Below are positions 17,300 through 26,395 of a stretch of 64,000 nucleotides of DNA, piece by piece. Origin of the DNA: Confluentibacter lentus. GTDB lineage: Bacteria; Bacteroidota; Bacteroidia; Flavobacteriales; Flavobacteriaceae. The notes beneath the pieces were generated by a model that was not told where the DNA came from, did no database searches, and saw only the letters and a program-made list of their open reading frames with translations. Numbering within the stretch: the first letter of the stretch is position 1; every line of letters starts with the position of its first letter. Made by a program: the position numbers and the translations under genes. Location: contig NZ_NIHE01000003.1 of assembly GCF_002806995.1 (NCBI RefSeq), positions 310,001 through 374,000 on the forward strand, written 5' to 3'.

Positions 17300-18366
17300 A
17301 TTTTTAAAATATTATGAAAAATATTTAAATACTTTTCATAGATAATATCTATTTGAAATTTATCCAATGAATCAATTCCATTGCTGGACAATTTAATTCT
17401 TAATTCTTTATCATTTATTAAAATGTTTAATTTTTCCTGCATGGCTAGTTGATTTTGGTTTTCTACCAAGATGCCATTGACATTGTCATTAATGATATCT
17501 GAAGGACCTGTAAAACAATCATAAGAAATACATGCCATCCCTTGGGACATGGCTTCTAGTAATACCATGGGTAAGCCTTCAAATCTAGAAGTCATGATGA
17601 ATATTTCTGATACCCTCATTATTTTTTGAACTTCATTGGAATACCCTTCAAAAACAACTTGATGGGATATATCATGTTGTTTTGCTAAAGTTTCAAGAAA
17701 TTCTAAGCCCATGGTACCACCACCTACTATTTTCAAAGTCCAATTGGGATTCTTTTTTAATACGGGTGCTATTATAGGTATTAAATTATCAAAACCTTTA
17801 TGGTGATATCTATCAAGATCACCAACTGCTAAAATTACGTTTTCCCTATTTCTGGTTTTTTCTTTGAAGATTTCAAAAGTACTCGGATTAGGCATAACTT
17901 CAACCTTAACCCCACGTTTTTTATAGAAACCTACATCATGATTAGTAAGTACGGTTAATACATCGGTAAAATAATATAAATATTCTTTGGTTATTTTACC
18001 TATAAAATCAGTTTTTTTTAAATGATTATTATGTTCAGAGGAAATAATTTTAATACCAAAGAATTTGCTAACAATGATACCTATAAAATTTATTTGGGTT
18101 ATAAATGGAATCATTACATCTGGTCTGTTATTTTTCTTTTTATAATAACAATATAAAATTTTAATTCTCCTTATTGTATGGTTTTTAATTTTGTCTGTGT
18201 GCAATTTAATGTGTTTTACCCTTTGATTTGGTATAAAATCATTAGGCTCATTAAATGTAATTATGGAAACGTCATGTCCTTTATCAGCAAAATGATTTGC
18301 TAGAAGGATCATAACTCTTTGAGCACCTCCAATAGATAAAGAACCTATTATAAAATGTATTTTCAT
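17296..18366 (-). CDS. Glycosyltransferase family 4
   Basis: A 356-residue GT4 enzyme. The N-terminus KIHFIIGSLSIGGAQRVMILLANHFADKG is the glycine-rich acceptor-domain start (quoted as a landmark). The donor domain carries ILAVGDLDRYHHKGFDNLI and the catalytic-region glutamates in IMTSRFEGLPMVLLEAMSQG. It overlaps the flippase stop by 1 base and the polymerase start by 4 bases, so the three genes are tightly coupled. It should add one sugar of the repeat unit. Donor specificity is unknown. Confidence 0.88.
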   Translation of the reverse strand: MKIHFIIGSLSIGGAQRVMILLANHFADKGHDVSIITFNEPNDFIPNQRVKHIKLHTDKIKNHTIRRIKILYCYYKKKNNRPDVMIPFITQINFIGIIVSKFFGIKIISSEHNNHLKKTDFIGKITKEYLYYFTDVLTVLTNHDVGFYKKRGVKVEVMPNPSTFEIFKEKTRNRENVILAVGDLDRYHHKGFDNLIPIIAPVLKKNPNWTLKIVGGGTMGLEFLETLAKQHDISHQVVFEGYSNEVQKIMRVSEIFIMTSRFEGLPMVLLEAMSQGMACISYDCFTGPSDIINDNVNGILVENQNQLAMQEKLNILINDKELRIKLSSNGIDSLDKFQIDIIYEKYLNIFHNILKI

Positions 18367-19706
18367 TATACGAGTTTTTTATATTGCTTATAAGTATACC
18401 CAAAATAAAAACAACTACTTATAATTAAAACCAGCGTAGTACTTATTGCAAGACCATAGACATCAAAATACTTTACTAAAATTATATTTAAAACAGTATT
18501 TGTTATAAGATTTAGAAGGGATACCCAAGCCATAAAATGATTTTTATTAATGCTAGTTAAAAATTTCACAATTATTAAGGTAGATAAGTAAAATGGGACA
18601 TAAGCTAAGGTTATTTTTTGTATGAGGGCTACTTTCAATGTATCATCATGGGTAAATTCATTTCTTTCAAATAATAATTCCACGATGAAATCAGACATGA
18701 ATATACCTATAACAATTAAAATCAAGCTTACACCAACCACCCATTTTAAAATTCTGAAAAGGTGACCGTAAGCCATTTTTAAATTGTCATTTACCAATCT
18801 TGAAAAATGGGGCAATAACACACTTCCCAAAGCGGTTATAACAATAGAGACTGCAAATGAGGGAATTTTGATGCCATAGTTTATAGCTGCTATAGAACCA
18901 ATGGCCAATTGTGCTGCAAAAAACTGGTCAATATAATTATTCATGGCAGTAAGAAAACTAGATGACATTTTTGGAGGCAATTGCCTTAACATTAATTTGG
19001 TATTATAATTAATTGTTGGTTTGGCTAATGAAAGATGTTTATGCTTTAATATTACTGCCAAAAGGAAAATGAAACCTAAGGCATTACCAATAAGAGTCCC
19101 CATAGCCAAAACCATATTTCCTAAGCTTTCTTTTAAAAACAACAAGAAAAAAATCATTGTAAGCAAAGGAAAAATTGTTGATATGCTTGATATAAAAAAT
19201 TTATTGGACATTTCCAGCAAACCACTAAACACCGACGATAGGCTCCAAAATATAAGACAAGGAAGTATAATGAATAACTGGTCCTTAATTAATTGATAGT
19301 AAGACTCCGTATGCCCGGGATAAATGAGTTCTAAAAAAAAATCAGTTGTTAAATAAGCTAAGACAATAGAAAATAATGTGATGCCAAGAGTTACTAAAAA
19401 TATGACTGATTGTAGGCTAGATGTATTTCCTCCTTGTTTAATCTCGGCTATGTAATTGGGAATAAATATATTTGTTATGGAACTTATAAAGACACTTTGT
19501 ACAAAGGATGGCACTAAAATAGCTATAAAAAAGGTGTCCAATAATTCAGATAGTCCAAAACTACTGGCAATCATGGTTTCTTTATAAAAGCCTATAACCT
19601 TAAATAGTAAAGATATTACACCTACAATAATAATATTTCTTATCAGTGGATTACTGAAAGATTTTTTTAGGGTTTCTGGTAACTTTTTTAATTCAAAAGA
19701 AATCAT
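18366..19706 (-). CDS. Lipid-linked oligosaccharide flippase (Wzx/MurJ-like)
   Basis: A 446-residue polytopic membrane protein of the MOP exporter superfamily. About twelve to fourteen hydrophobic helices are visible. The N-terminal part (VGVISLLFKVIGFYKETMIASSFGLSELLDTFFIA) resembles MurJ more than classical Wzx, a common finding in Bacteroidetes capsule loci. It probably flips the completed undecaprenyl-linked repeat unit to the periplasm for the Wzy-like polymerase two genes downstream. It is the first gene of a three-gene minus-strand unit and has a 500-base AT-rich region upstream. Confidence 0.85.
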   Translation of the reverse strand: MISFELKKLPETLKKSFSNPLIRNIIIVGVISLLFKVIGFYKETMIASSFGLSELLDTFFIAILVPSFVQSVFISSITNIFIPNYIAEIKQGGNTSSLQSVIFLVTLGITLFSIVLAYLTTDFFLELIYPGHTESYYQLIKDQLFIILPCLIFWSLSSVFSGLLEMSNKFFISSISTIFPLLTMIFFLLFLKESLGNMVLAMGTLIGNALGFIFLLAVILKHKHLSLAKPTINYNTKLMLRQLPPKMSSSFLTAMNNYIDQFFAAQLAIGSIAAINYGIKIPSFAVSIVITALGSVLLPHFSRLVNDNLKMAYGHLFRILKWVVGVSLILIVIGIFMSDFIVELLFERNEFTHDDTLKVALIQKITLAYVPFYLSTLIIVKFLTSINKNHFMAWVSLLNLITNTVLNIILVKYFDVYGLAISTTLVLIISSCFYFGYTYKQYKKLV

Positions 19707-20206
19707 TTAATATTTGGGTTTTACTGTTTGTTTAATGTTTTTGAAAACCCATTGATATTGTATATTGATATGAAAGACTGTAATTAAATATTAAATTCAT
19801 ACTATTTCTGTTTTTTGCTAAGATATTATTGTGATGATAATTATTATAAATTTTATTTTTTAATTAATAAAATGAAAAAAATCAATTACATAGTCCCAGT
19901 ATATTTTTTAGTTCCCTAAAAAAGTAATTGCCTGTTCCTTAACCGAGCATTTCAGTTGTTAAAGACTTATTTTGATAGATCACTAAACTTTGCACAAATA
20001 TGATAAAAAACAATTTAAAAATTCAGTTCTTTCGTTGAGTTTAATAGATATAACGATAAAACCATATTGAATTTGTTAAAAACCGCTATTAGGTATTTCG
20101 CTATATATTTAATTGTATTTTTATAAACAAAGTTATGTTATAAATTAGATTTATTTTCATATTTATAATCAGTTATTGAATAAGAAGTGTTTTAAGTCAT
20201 TGAATC
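19707..20206. other. Gene-free AT-rich divergent region
   Basis: Five hundred bases separate the flippase gene and the beta-helix gene, which read away from each other. I see no ORF with coding character, no clear terminator and no large repeat. A near-consensus promoter-like word TAAACTTTG occurs near 19984 (one base too long between TA and TTTG). The region should hold promoters for both directions. Confidence 0.5.
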
Positions 20207-21517
20207 ATGGATAAACTAAAAATGAAGTTTAGTAACAACTTATTATTTTTTTTTGGCATCATATTTTTATTCTTTTTAATTCCTACAATAACATTTGGGC
20301 AAAAGGTTAATGCCTCAACGTTCGGGTATAACGAGAATGATGCAACTAAGGCCTTCAAATTGGCCATAGAATCTTCTAATGATACTATAGTATTTGATAA
20401 AGGTATTTGGAACATAGGTCCCATCAATTTAAATAACATAAGCGGCAAAACCATAATTTTTGAATCAGGAGTCATAGTTAAATCGTTGCCAGACAAATTT
20501 AAAGCTACTAATGCTTCACTTTTGAAAATGATTAACTGTAATAATATTGAAATTATTGGTTATGGTGCTGAGTTCAAAATGAATAAAGAAGAGTACTCAA
20601 AGTACAATGATAGTGAGCATCGTATGAGTATTGCTTTATATGGGGTAAACAATGTAAAAATAAAAGGTTTGTTAATTAATGAAAGTGGGGGTGATGGTAT
20701 TTATATCAGTAGTACTGGGAATCCAGAAGACCAGAAACCGTCCAAAAATATTGAGATTCAGGATTGTGTTATTAAAAATCAGTATCGCCAAGGCATGAGC
20801 ATCATTAGTGTTGAAAATTTAGTTGTTAAAAATTGTATTTTCACAAAAACAAGCGGAGTATTGCCGGGAGCAGGACTAGATATAGAACCCAACAATAAGT
20901 ACAATAAGCTAAAAAACATCTATTTTGAAGGATGTTCCTTTACATATAATGACCATGCAGGAATAGCGTTGAGTTTATCCAATTTGGACATTAATTCTGA
21001 TCCTTTGGATATTACATTTAATAAGTGTTATTTGAGCATGAATCATTCTGAAACCAATACATATGCCGCTGGAGAAATAGTCATCGGTGCAAATGATTTA
21101 AGTCCAGTTAAGGGACGTGTCCAATTTGATGAGTGTTTTATTGATGGTAGTAAGTGGGGCATATTATATACCAGAAAATCGAGCAACGCTTTTCATGTTA
21201 CCTTTAACAATTGTGCCGCAATTAATATTTGTCAAGCAGGATCTTATAACCCCATACTAATGGAAGTTCCAAATTATAGAAGCCCATCAGGTCCATTAGG
21301 AGGCTTTACTTTTCAAAATTTATACTTAGAATTCAATAATGAACTTCCTTTTTTACAAATAAGAGGGTCAAAATTAAGAACATTAAAAGGATTGGAAAGC
21401 GTACATGGCCATATTACAGTTAAGGCTCCTTATAAAATAGCGGAGCCTATTAACTATATAAATTATAATGCTTCAAATAATAAAAATGTAGATTTTGAAT
21501 ATACCATTCTAGATTAA
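20207..21517 (+). CDS. Secreted right-handed beta-helix protein
   Basis: A 436-residue protein with a signal peptide (hydrophobic core about 13-30, ending TITFGQ) followed by a right-handed parallel beta-helix. Repeated coils such as NNIEIIGYGAEFKM, NNVKIKGLLIN, KNIEIQDCVI and ENLVVKNCIF run from about 100 to 330. The start NASTFGYNENDATKAFKLAI matches the opening of Pectate_lyase_3-type proteins. These often bind or cleave acidic polysaccharides, but no catalytic set is certain here. A second ATG at 20222 gives a better signal peptide and may be the true start. It sits alone on the plus strand, convergent with the dehydrogenase gene. Confidence 0.75.
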   Translation: MDKLKMKFSNNLLFFFGIIFLFFLIPTITFGQKVNASTFGYNENDATKAFKLAIESSNDTIVFDKGIWNIGPINLNNISGKTIIFESGVIVKSLPDKFKATNASLLKMINCNNIEIIGYGAEFKMNKEEYSKYNDSEHRMSIALYGVNNVKIKGLLINESGGDGIYISSTGNPEDQKPSKNIEIQDCVIKNQYRQGMSIISVENLVVKNCIFTKTSGVLPGAGLDIEPNNKYNKLKNIYFEGCSFTYNDHAGIALSLSNLDINSDPLDITFNKCYLSMNHSETNTYAAGEIVIGANDLSPVKGRVQFDECFIDGSKWGILYTRKSSNAFHVTFNNCAAINICQAGSYNPILMEVPNYRSPSGPLGGFTFQNLYLEFNNELPFLQIRGSKLRTLKGLESVHGHITVKAPYKIAEPINYINYNASNNKNVDFEYTILD

Positions 21518-21533
21518 GATGTTTAAGAATTAT

Positions 21534-22814
21534 TTATAATCTTTTATTGGTATTTTCTTTAAGGATACCCTTTACATCATATATCAACCCTTTTGCATTT
21601 AATAAATCCTTAAAATCCATATTAAGAAACTCTTTATGGGCAACACCTAACACAATCGTGTCAAATTGATTTTTTGGTAGTTGAGAGGTAGTCGTTAAAT
21701 GATATTCATTTTGTACTTCCAAGGGATTAGCCCATGGGTCGTAAATAGTGATGTCGAGCCCATAGTCTTTTAAATGCTTGATAACATCTACAATCTTAGT
21801 ATTCCTAACATCTGGGCAGTTTTCTTTGAATGTGATACCCAACATTAACAATTTAGCACCATTTACCTTGATATCATTTTTAAGCATCATTTTTACCACT
21901 TCACTGGCAATGTATTGACCCATACTGTCATTCACGCGACGGCCCGCTAAAATAATTTCAGGATGGTAGCCCACTTCTTGTGCTTTTTGTGCTAGGTAAT
22001 AAGGGTCTACACCAATACAATGACCACCTACAAGCCCAGGTTTAAAGGGTAAAAAATTCCATTTAGTACCTGCGGCTTCTAGTACCGCATGGGTATCAAT
22101 ATCTAAAAGGTTGAATATTTTTGCTAATTCATTTACAAAGGCAATATTGATATCGCGTTGGGAATTTTCAATAACCTTAGCGGCCTCGGCAACCTTAATG
22201 CTAGGGGCGAGGTGCGTACCCGCCGTAATCACACTGGCATATAAGGCATTCACTTTTTTGCCTATCTCTGGAGTAGAACCAGAGGTGACTTTTAAAATTT
22301 TTTCAACGGTATGCTCTTTATCCCCAGGATTGATACGTTCGGGTGAATAACCTGCAAAAAAATCTTTATTAAACACCAAACCACTTATCTTTTCTAGAAT
22401 GGGCACACACTCATCTTCCGTAACGCCCGGATATACGGTGGACTCATAGATAACAATATCGCCTTTTTTTAAAACACTTCCCACAGTGTCACTTGATCTA
22501 TATAAAAATGATAAGTCGGGCTTATTATTTTTATGAACAGGAGTGGGAACTGTTACAATATAGTAGTTGCAATTTTTAATATCATCAATATTTGTGGAGC
22601 AATACAAACCTATGTCATCATTTGCTGTGTCCTTTAAAACCGATTTTAAAAGCGGCTCCTCAACTTCTAAAGTAACATCCTTACCCTGCTGTAATTCCGA
22701 AATCCGTTTGGTGCTGATATCAAATCCTACAACAGGATATTTTGTTGCAAAAAGACGCGCTAAAGGTAATCCGACATATCCTAAACCTATAATCGCAATC
22801 TTTATTGTCTCCAT
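21534..22814 (-). CDS. UDP-HexNAc 6-dehydrogenase (TviB/WbpO-like)
   Basis: A 426-residue NAD-dependent nucleotide-sugar dehydrogenase. The Rossmann loop is GLGYVGLPLA (about 10-19), and the catalytic cysteine is in GGHCIGVDPYYLA (Cys266), which attacks the C6 aldehyde. The sequence around KYPVVGFDIS and the GGHCIGVDPYY motif place it with the TviB/VipA/WbpO branch that oxidises UDP-GlcNAc or UDP-GalNAc to the uronic acid. It is adjacent to Ugd (5-base gap) and in line with the epimerase gene, so three acidic-sugar enzymes share one strand. The exact substrate needs an assay. Confidence 0.88.
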   Translation of the reverse strand: METIKIAIIGLGYVGLPLARLFATKYPVVGFDISTKRISELQQGKDVTLEVEEPLLKSVLKDTANDDIGLYCSTNIDDIKNCNYYIVTVPTPVHKNNKPDLSFLYRSSDTVGSVLKKGDIVIYESTVYPGVTEDECVPILEKISGLVFNKDFFAGYSPERINPGDKEHTVEKILKVTSGSTPEIGKKVNALYASVITAGTHLAPSIKVAEAAKVIENSQRDINIAFVNELAKIFNLLDIDTHAVLEAAGTKWNFLPFKPGLVGGHCIGVDPYYLAQKAQEVGYHPEIILAGRRVNDSMGQYIASEVVKMMLKNDIKVNGAKLLMLGITFKENCPDVRNTKIVDVIKHLKDYGLDITIYDPWANPLEVQNEYHLTTTSQLPKNQFDTIVLGVAHKEFLNMDFKDLLNAKGLIYDVKGILKENTNKRL

Positions 22815-22819
22815 CTTTA

Positions 22820-24199
22820 TTATTGGCCTATGGAATAATATTCAAATCCTATGGTCTCCATGTCCGATTTATTCAAGATATTCCTGCCGTCAAATATAAA
22901 TGCTGGTTTTTTCATATCCGAATAAATACGCTTCCAATCATAAGTTTTAAATTCATCCCACTCGGTCATAATGGCTACCGCATGGGCGTCCTTTAAGGCA
23001 TCGTAAGGCGTTTTAGCTGATTCTACATGGTTCAGGTTTTCTGCTTCAGTTCTTGTGTTTAGGTAGTTTAGGTCCGTTTGAATTTTAACAGCCGACACTT
23101 TAGGGTCATAAACAGCAATATGCGCTTGTTCGCTTACTAAATGATCGGCAACATAAATGGCGGCAGATTCCCTGGTGTCGTTGGTGTCCTTTTTAAAAGC
23201 CCAACCTAGCAAACCTATTTTTTTTCCGGAAACCGTATTGTAAAGTGTTTTTATCAAGCGATCGGAGAAGCGTCTTTTTTGATGGTCATTCATGACGATG
23301 ACTTGTTCCCAATAATTAGCTACTTCATTTAAACTGTAACTTCTAGCAATGTAGACTAAATTCAAGATGTCCTTTTGAAAGCAAGACCCACCAAATCCAA
23401 CAGAAGCTTTTAAAAATTTAGAGCCAATTCTGGAATCCATGCCTATGGCTTTAGCCACTTCATTCACATTGGCTTCGGTGTGCTCGCAAAGTTCGGAAAT
23501 GGCATTGATGGACGATATCCGTTGCGCTAAAAACGCATTGGCCGTTAATTTAGATAGTTCTGAAGACCAAACATTGGTTCTTAAGATTCTGTCTTGAGGT
23601 ACCCAGCTACCATAAATGGACGCTAGACTGTCTATAGCTGCTTCCGATTCGCCTCCAATCAATATCCTGTCAGGATGTAATAAATCCTCAATCGCCGTGC
23701 CTTCCGCCAAAAACTCCGGATTTGATAAAATATCAAATCTAACACCGCTGCCCGTGTTTTCAAGAATACTTTTAATTGCTTGGGCGGTTCTAACGGGTAG
23801 TGTGGATTTTTCAACAACTATTTTATCGGTTTTTGCGATGTCTGCAATATTTCTGGCGCAAAGTTCTACATACTTTAAATCGGCTGCCATCCCTTTTCCC
23901 TTACCATAAGTTTTTGTAGGGGTATTTACTGATATAAAAATCATTTCAGATTCTGCAATGGCTGCATTGATATCTGTTGAAAAAAATAAATTCTTATTCC
24001 TGGTTTCCTTTACGATGTCTGCCAAGCCCGGTTCATAAACGGGTAGTTTAGATACATCGGCATCATTCCATGCTGCAATGCGTTCGGCATTGATATCAAC
24101 GATGGTTATTTTTATATGCGGGTTTTTTTTCGCAATCACTGCCATAGTGGGGCCACCAACGTACCCAGCACCAATACAACATATTTTTGTTATTTTCAT
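22820..24199 (-). CDS. ugd: UDP-glucose 6-dehydrogenase
   Basis: A 459-residue enzyme that oxidises UDP-glucose to UDP-glucuronate with two NAD. It belongs to the long, animal-like UGDH branch: IGAGYVGGPTMAVIA at the start, FISVNTPTKTYGKGKG, LSNPEFLAEGTAIEDL and the catalytic GFGGSCFQKDILNL with Cys273. The C-terminal UDP-binding domain has LGWAFKKDTNDTRESAA. The product feeds the UDP-glucuronate epimerase encoded about 600 bases upstream on the same strand. The full length and all key residues are present. Confidence 0.93.
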   Translation of the reverse strand: MKITKICCIGAGYVGGPTMAVIAKKNPHIKITIVDINAERIAAWNDADVSKLPVYEPGLADIVKETRNKNLFFSTDINAAIAESEMIFISVNTPTKTYGKGKGMAADLKYVELCARNIADIAKTDKIVVEKSTLPVRTAQAIKSILENTGSGVRFDILSNPEFLAEGTAIEDLLHPDRILIGGESEAAIDSLASIYGSWVPQDRILRTNVWSSELSKLTANAFLAQRISSINAISELCEHTEANVNEVAKAIGMDSRIGSKFLKASVGFGGSCFQKDILNLVYIARSYSLNEVANYWEQVIVMNDHQKRRFSDRLIKTLYNTVSGKKIGLLGWAFKKDTNDTRESAAIYVADHLVSEQAHIAVYDPKVSAVKIQTDLNYLNTRTEAENLNHVESAKTPYDALKDAHAVAIMTEWDEFKTYDWKRIYSDMKKPAFIFDGRNILNKSDMETIGFEYYSIGQ

Positions 24200-24818
24200 T
24201 ATATAATATTGTTAAGAGTATTAAAAGAATAGAACAACTGATAATCACATGTGTTTTGATTCTTTGTTATTCGGTTATTGTTGAATTTGAAAATTCGGGA
24301 TACTATAAATTGTTTCTTTGGTATTATTTCCTGTAGTACATCAAATAAATAAGTAGCCATTTAATTGGGGTTTAATTTAAGCCGACACAAATATGTAAAA
24401 AAATAATTGAAACCATTACTATTATTATACCAATTTAGTCTTTTTAACGATGAATGTACATTTATTAAATTGAGTATGGGTATTTGAAACGTGTGTTTTA
24501 TTCTCCTTTCTTTTAAGATACAAAGTTTCTTATGGTTTTTGGCAGCCGTTTTTCATATAGCCACACTAGAAGGGATGTCGCATCCATCCAACAATACTCT
24601 AATTGTCAACTAGAAAATAATTGTATTCTTAGTCGGTTCGTCAATTCCAGCGACATAGCGAGGTACGAGCTATTTTGTATTGAGAATCTTTTGGTTGAGT
24701 TGCTTCTCGATACTTTTTTGTTCTACTCGTTCCAAAAAAATACTCGAATTGACATTTAGGTTACTAATTGTATGGTAGTTGGTTAGCCTGTCCGTTCGAT
24801 TTCAAAATGTATCCGTTA
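24200..24818. other. Gene-free region carrying a palindromic element
   Basis: The 619 bases between ugd and the epimerase gene are AT-rich and hold the nested palindrome described at 24640-24753. An open frame at 24532-24759 runs through the palindrome and has no protein-like character, so I do not call it. No clear terminator or promoter was seen in the rest. Confidence 0.5.
24640..24753. repeat. Nested palindromic (REP/MITE-like) element
   Basis: Three nested inverted pairs share one axis. The outer pair is GTCAATTC (24640-24647) with GAATTGAC (24746-24753). The middle pair is GGTACGAG (24662-24669) with CTCGTTCC (24726-24733), 7 of 8 matched. The inner pair is GTATTGAGAA (24677-24686) with TTCTCGATAC (24704-24713), 9 of 10 matched. 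The element is richer in GC than its flanks and would fold into one long imperfect hairpin. I see no ORF or transposase of its own. Confidence 0.6.
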
Positions 24819-25841
24819 TTAATTATAATACATTTTAAACCAATCAATAAACTTTTTAACCCCTTCTTTAATGGGTGTATTCGGACTGTAGCCATAATCT
24901 TTGATAAGCGCATCGACATTGGCCCAAGTACGTTCTACATCACCTGGCTGCATAGGTAACATATCCTTTTTGGCTTCCATGTTTAAATTAGCTTCTATTT
25001 CCTTAATAAAATCCAATAGTTTCACCGAGCGATTGTTACCAATATTATACAATTTGTATAGGTCATTATTCTCAACCCGTTCTGTGGTTGGTTTTTCTAT
25101 GATACGTACAACGCCTTCCACAATATCATCAATGTATGTAAAATCACGTTCCATATCACCATGATTGAATACCTTGATGGGTTGGTGCTTTAAAATGGCA
25201 TCGGTGAATAAAAACATGGCCATATCGGGACGTCCCCAAGGACCATAAACGGTAAAAAACCGCAAGCCCGTGGTTGGGAATTGGAACAAATGGCTATAGG
25301 TATATGCCATGAGCTCATTGCTTTTTTTGGTGGCAGCGTATAAACTGATAGGGTGGTCTACGGCATCATCTGTTGAAAACGGGATTTTTTTGTTTAATCC
25401 ATACACACTGGAGCTACTGGCATACACCAAATGCTTGACACCATAATGCCTGCAACATTCCAAAACATTAAGAAAGCCCACCACGTTGGAGTCCACATAC
25501 GTTTCAGGATTTTCCAAACTGTAGCGTACACCAGCTTGTGCTGCCAAATTGCATACCACATCAAAGCGTTCTGTCTCGAATAATTTAGGAAGTGCAAATC
25601 GATCTTCCAAATTCATTTTTATAAAGGTAAAATGCGTTGTGGAAGTGCTTTTACAAATGCGATTGTTATTGGCAGCCTCGGCTTTGTGGATCCCTAATTC
25701 TTGTAATCGGGCATATTTTAGGTTCACATCGTAATAATCATTGATGTTATCCAAACCAACCACCTGATGTCCTTTATCCAATAATACTTTAGAGACATAA
25801 AAACCTATAAATCCTGCGGCTCCTGTTACTAATACTTTCAT
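24819..25841 (-). CDS. UDP-glucuronate 4-epimerase-like SDR protein
   Basis: A 340-residue extended SDR. NAD binding is by GAAGFIG (8-14), the active site has SSSSVYG and YAATKKS (Tyr168, Lys172), and YSLENPETYVDSNVVGFLN and TGLRFFTVYGPWGRPDMA are the usual signatures of the GAE/CapI-type UDP-glucuronate 4-epimerases. I start it at the ATG at 25841. An in-frame extension of 17 codons to 25892 precedes the conserved strand and is unlikely. With Ugd, the pathway would yield UDP-galacturonate, a building block for pectin-like acidic polymers. Confidence 0.87.
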   Translation of the reverse strand: MKVLVTGAAGFIGFYVSKVLLDKGHQVVGLDNINDYYDVNLKYARLQELGIHKAEAANNNRICKSTSTTHFTFIKMNLEDRFALPKLFETERFDVVCNLAAQAGVRYSLENPETYVDSNVVGFLNVLECCRHYGVKHLVYASSSSVYGLNKKIPFSTDDAVDHPISLYAATKKSNELMAYTYSHLFQFPTTGLRFFTVYGPWGRPDMAMFLFTDAILKHQPIKVFNHGDMERDFTYIDDIVEGVVRIIEKPTTERVENNDLYKLYNIGNNRSVKLLDFIKEIEANLNMEAKKDMLPMQPGDVERTWANVDALIKDYGYSPNTPIKEGVKKFIDWFKMYYN

Positions 25842-26395
25842 TTTTAATATGTTTAAAGGTATTGCTTTAATTGGCAATGATTCATTACCCATTATTTAAA
25901 TTAAAGTAAGCCAAAGATGAAAAAAAGTATTTAAGAAAAAAAACATATTGCTATATAAAATATAATTAATTGTATGCCGTTTCCATAAATCAAGACCTTT
26001 TTCGTTAAGGTTTTTTTAAGTATAAAATTTGGTCATAAAATAGATGTTTGGTGATATTGATGTATTTTATGAAAATATAGGGCAGATGATTAAAAGCTGT
26101 TAGGGCATGATGGCATGTAATTTATCATAAGTTATTAACAATGCGATAAGCTTTTAAATCCCTCTGTTATATTTGTAACCTCTTTTTAAGGTAAAGTAAT
26201 CCAGCTATAATTGGTTTTATTTTACTACAATAATAAACAATTCATGTAATTTATCTTATTTAAATGTATTTTAACGATTTTTACCTAAAAAATAGACTGC
26301 ATTTCATCGAAAAAAAAGACAATTTGAACGTTGATTTAAAGTTTAATATTAATATTGAACCATTATTTAGTCCCCAAATCTAATTACTGGTTTTT
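25842..26395. other. Gene-free divergent region before the pectate-lyase-like gene
   Basis: About 550 AT-rich bases lie between the epimerase and the PL1-like lipoprotein genes, which diverge. A TATATTTG at 26168-26175 fits the TAnnTTTG -7 consensus and would leave a long untranslated leader of roughly 210 bases before the lyase. I found no stable hairpin or open frame in that leader. Confidence 0.45.
26168..26175 (+). promoter_or_regulatory. Candidate -7 box (TATATTTG)
   Basis: Exact match to TAnnTTTG. No clear -33 TTTG at the usual distance. The predicted leader to the lyase ATG is long. Confidence 0.35.

Noticed and set aside
20197-20496. 99-codon minus-strand frame opposite the start of the beta-helix gene
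   Set aside because: It lies opposite a gene with a clear signal peptide and beta-helix repeats, so it is a shadow frame.
24532-24759. 75-codon plus-strand open frame over the palindrome
   Set aside because: It runs through the nested palindrome and has no recognisable domain or coding bias; its openness follows from the repeat sequence.
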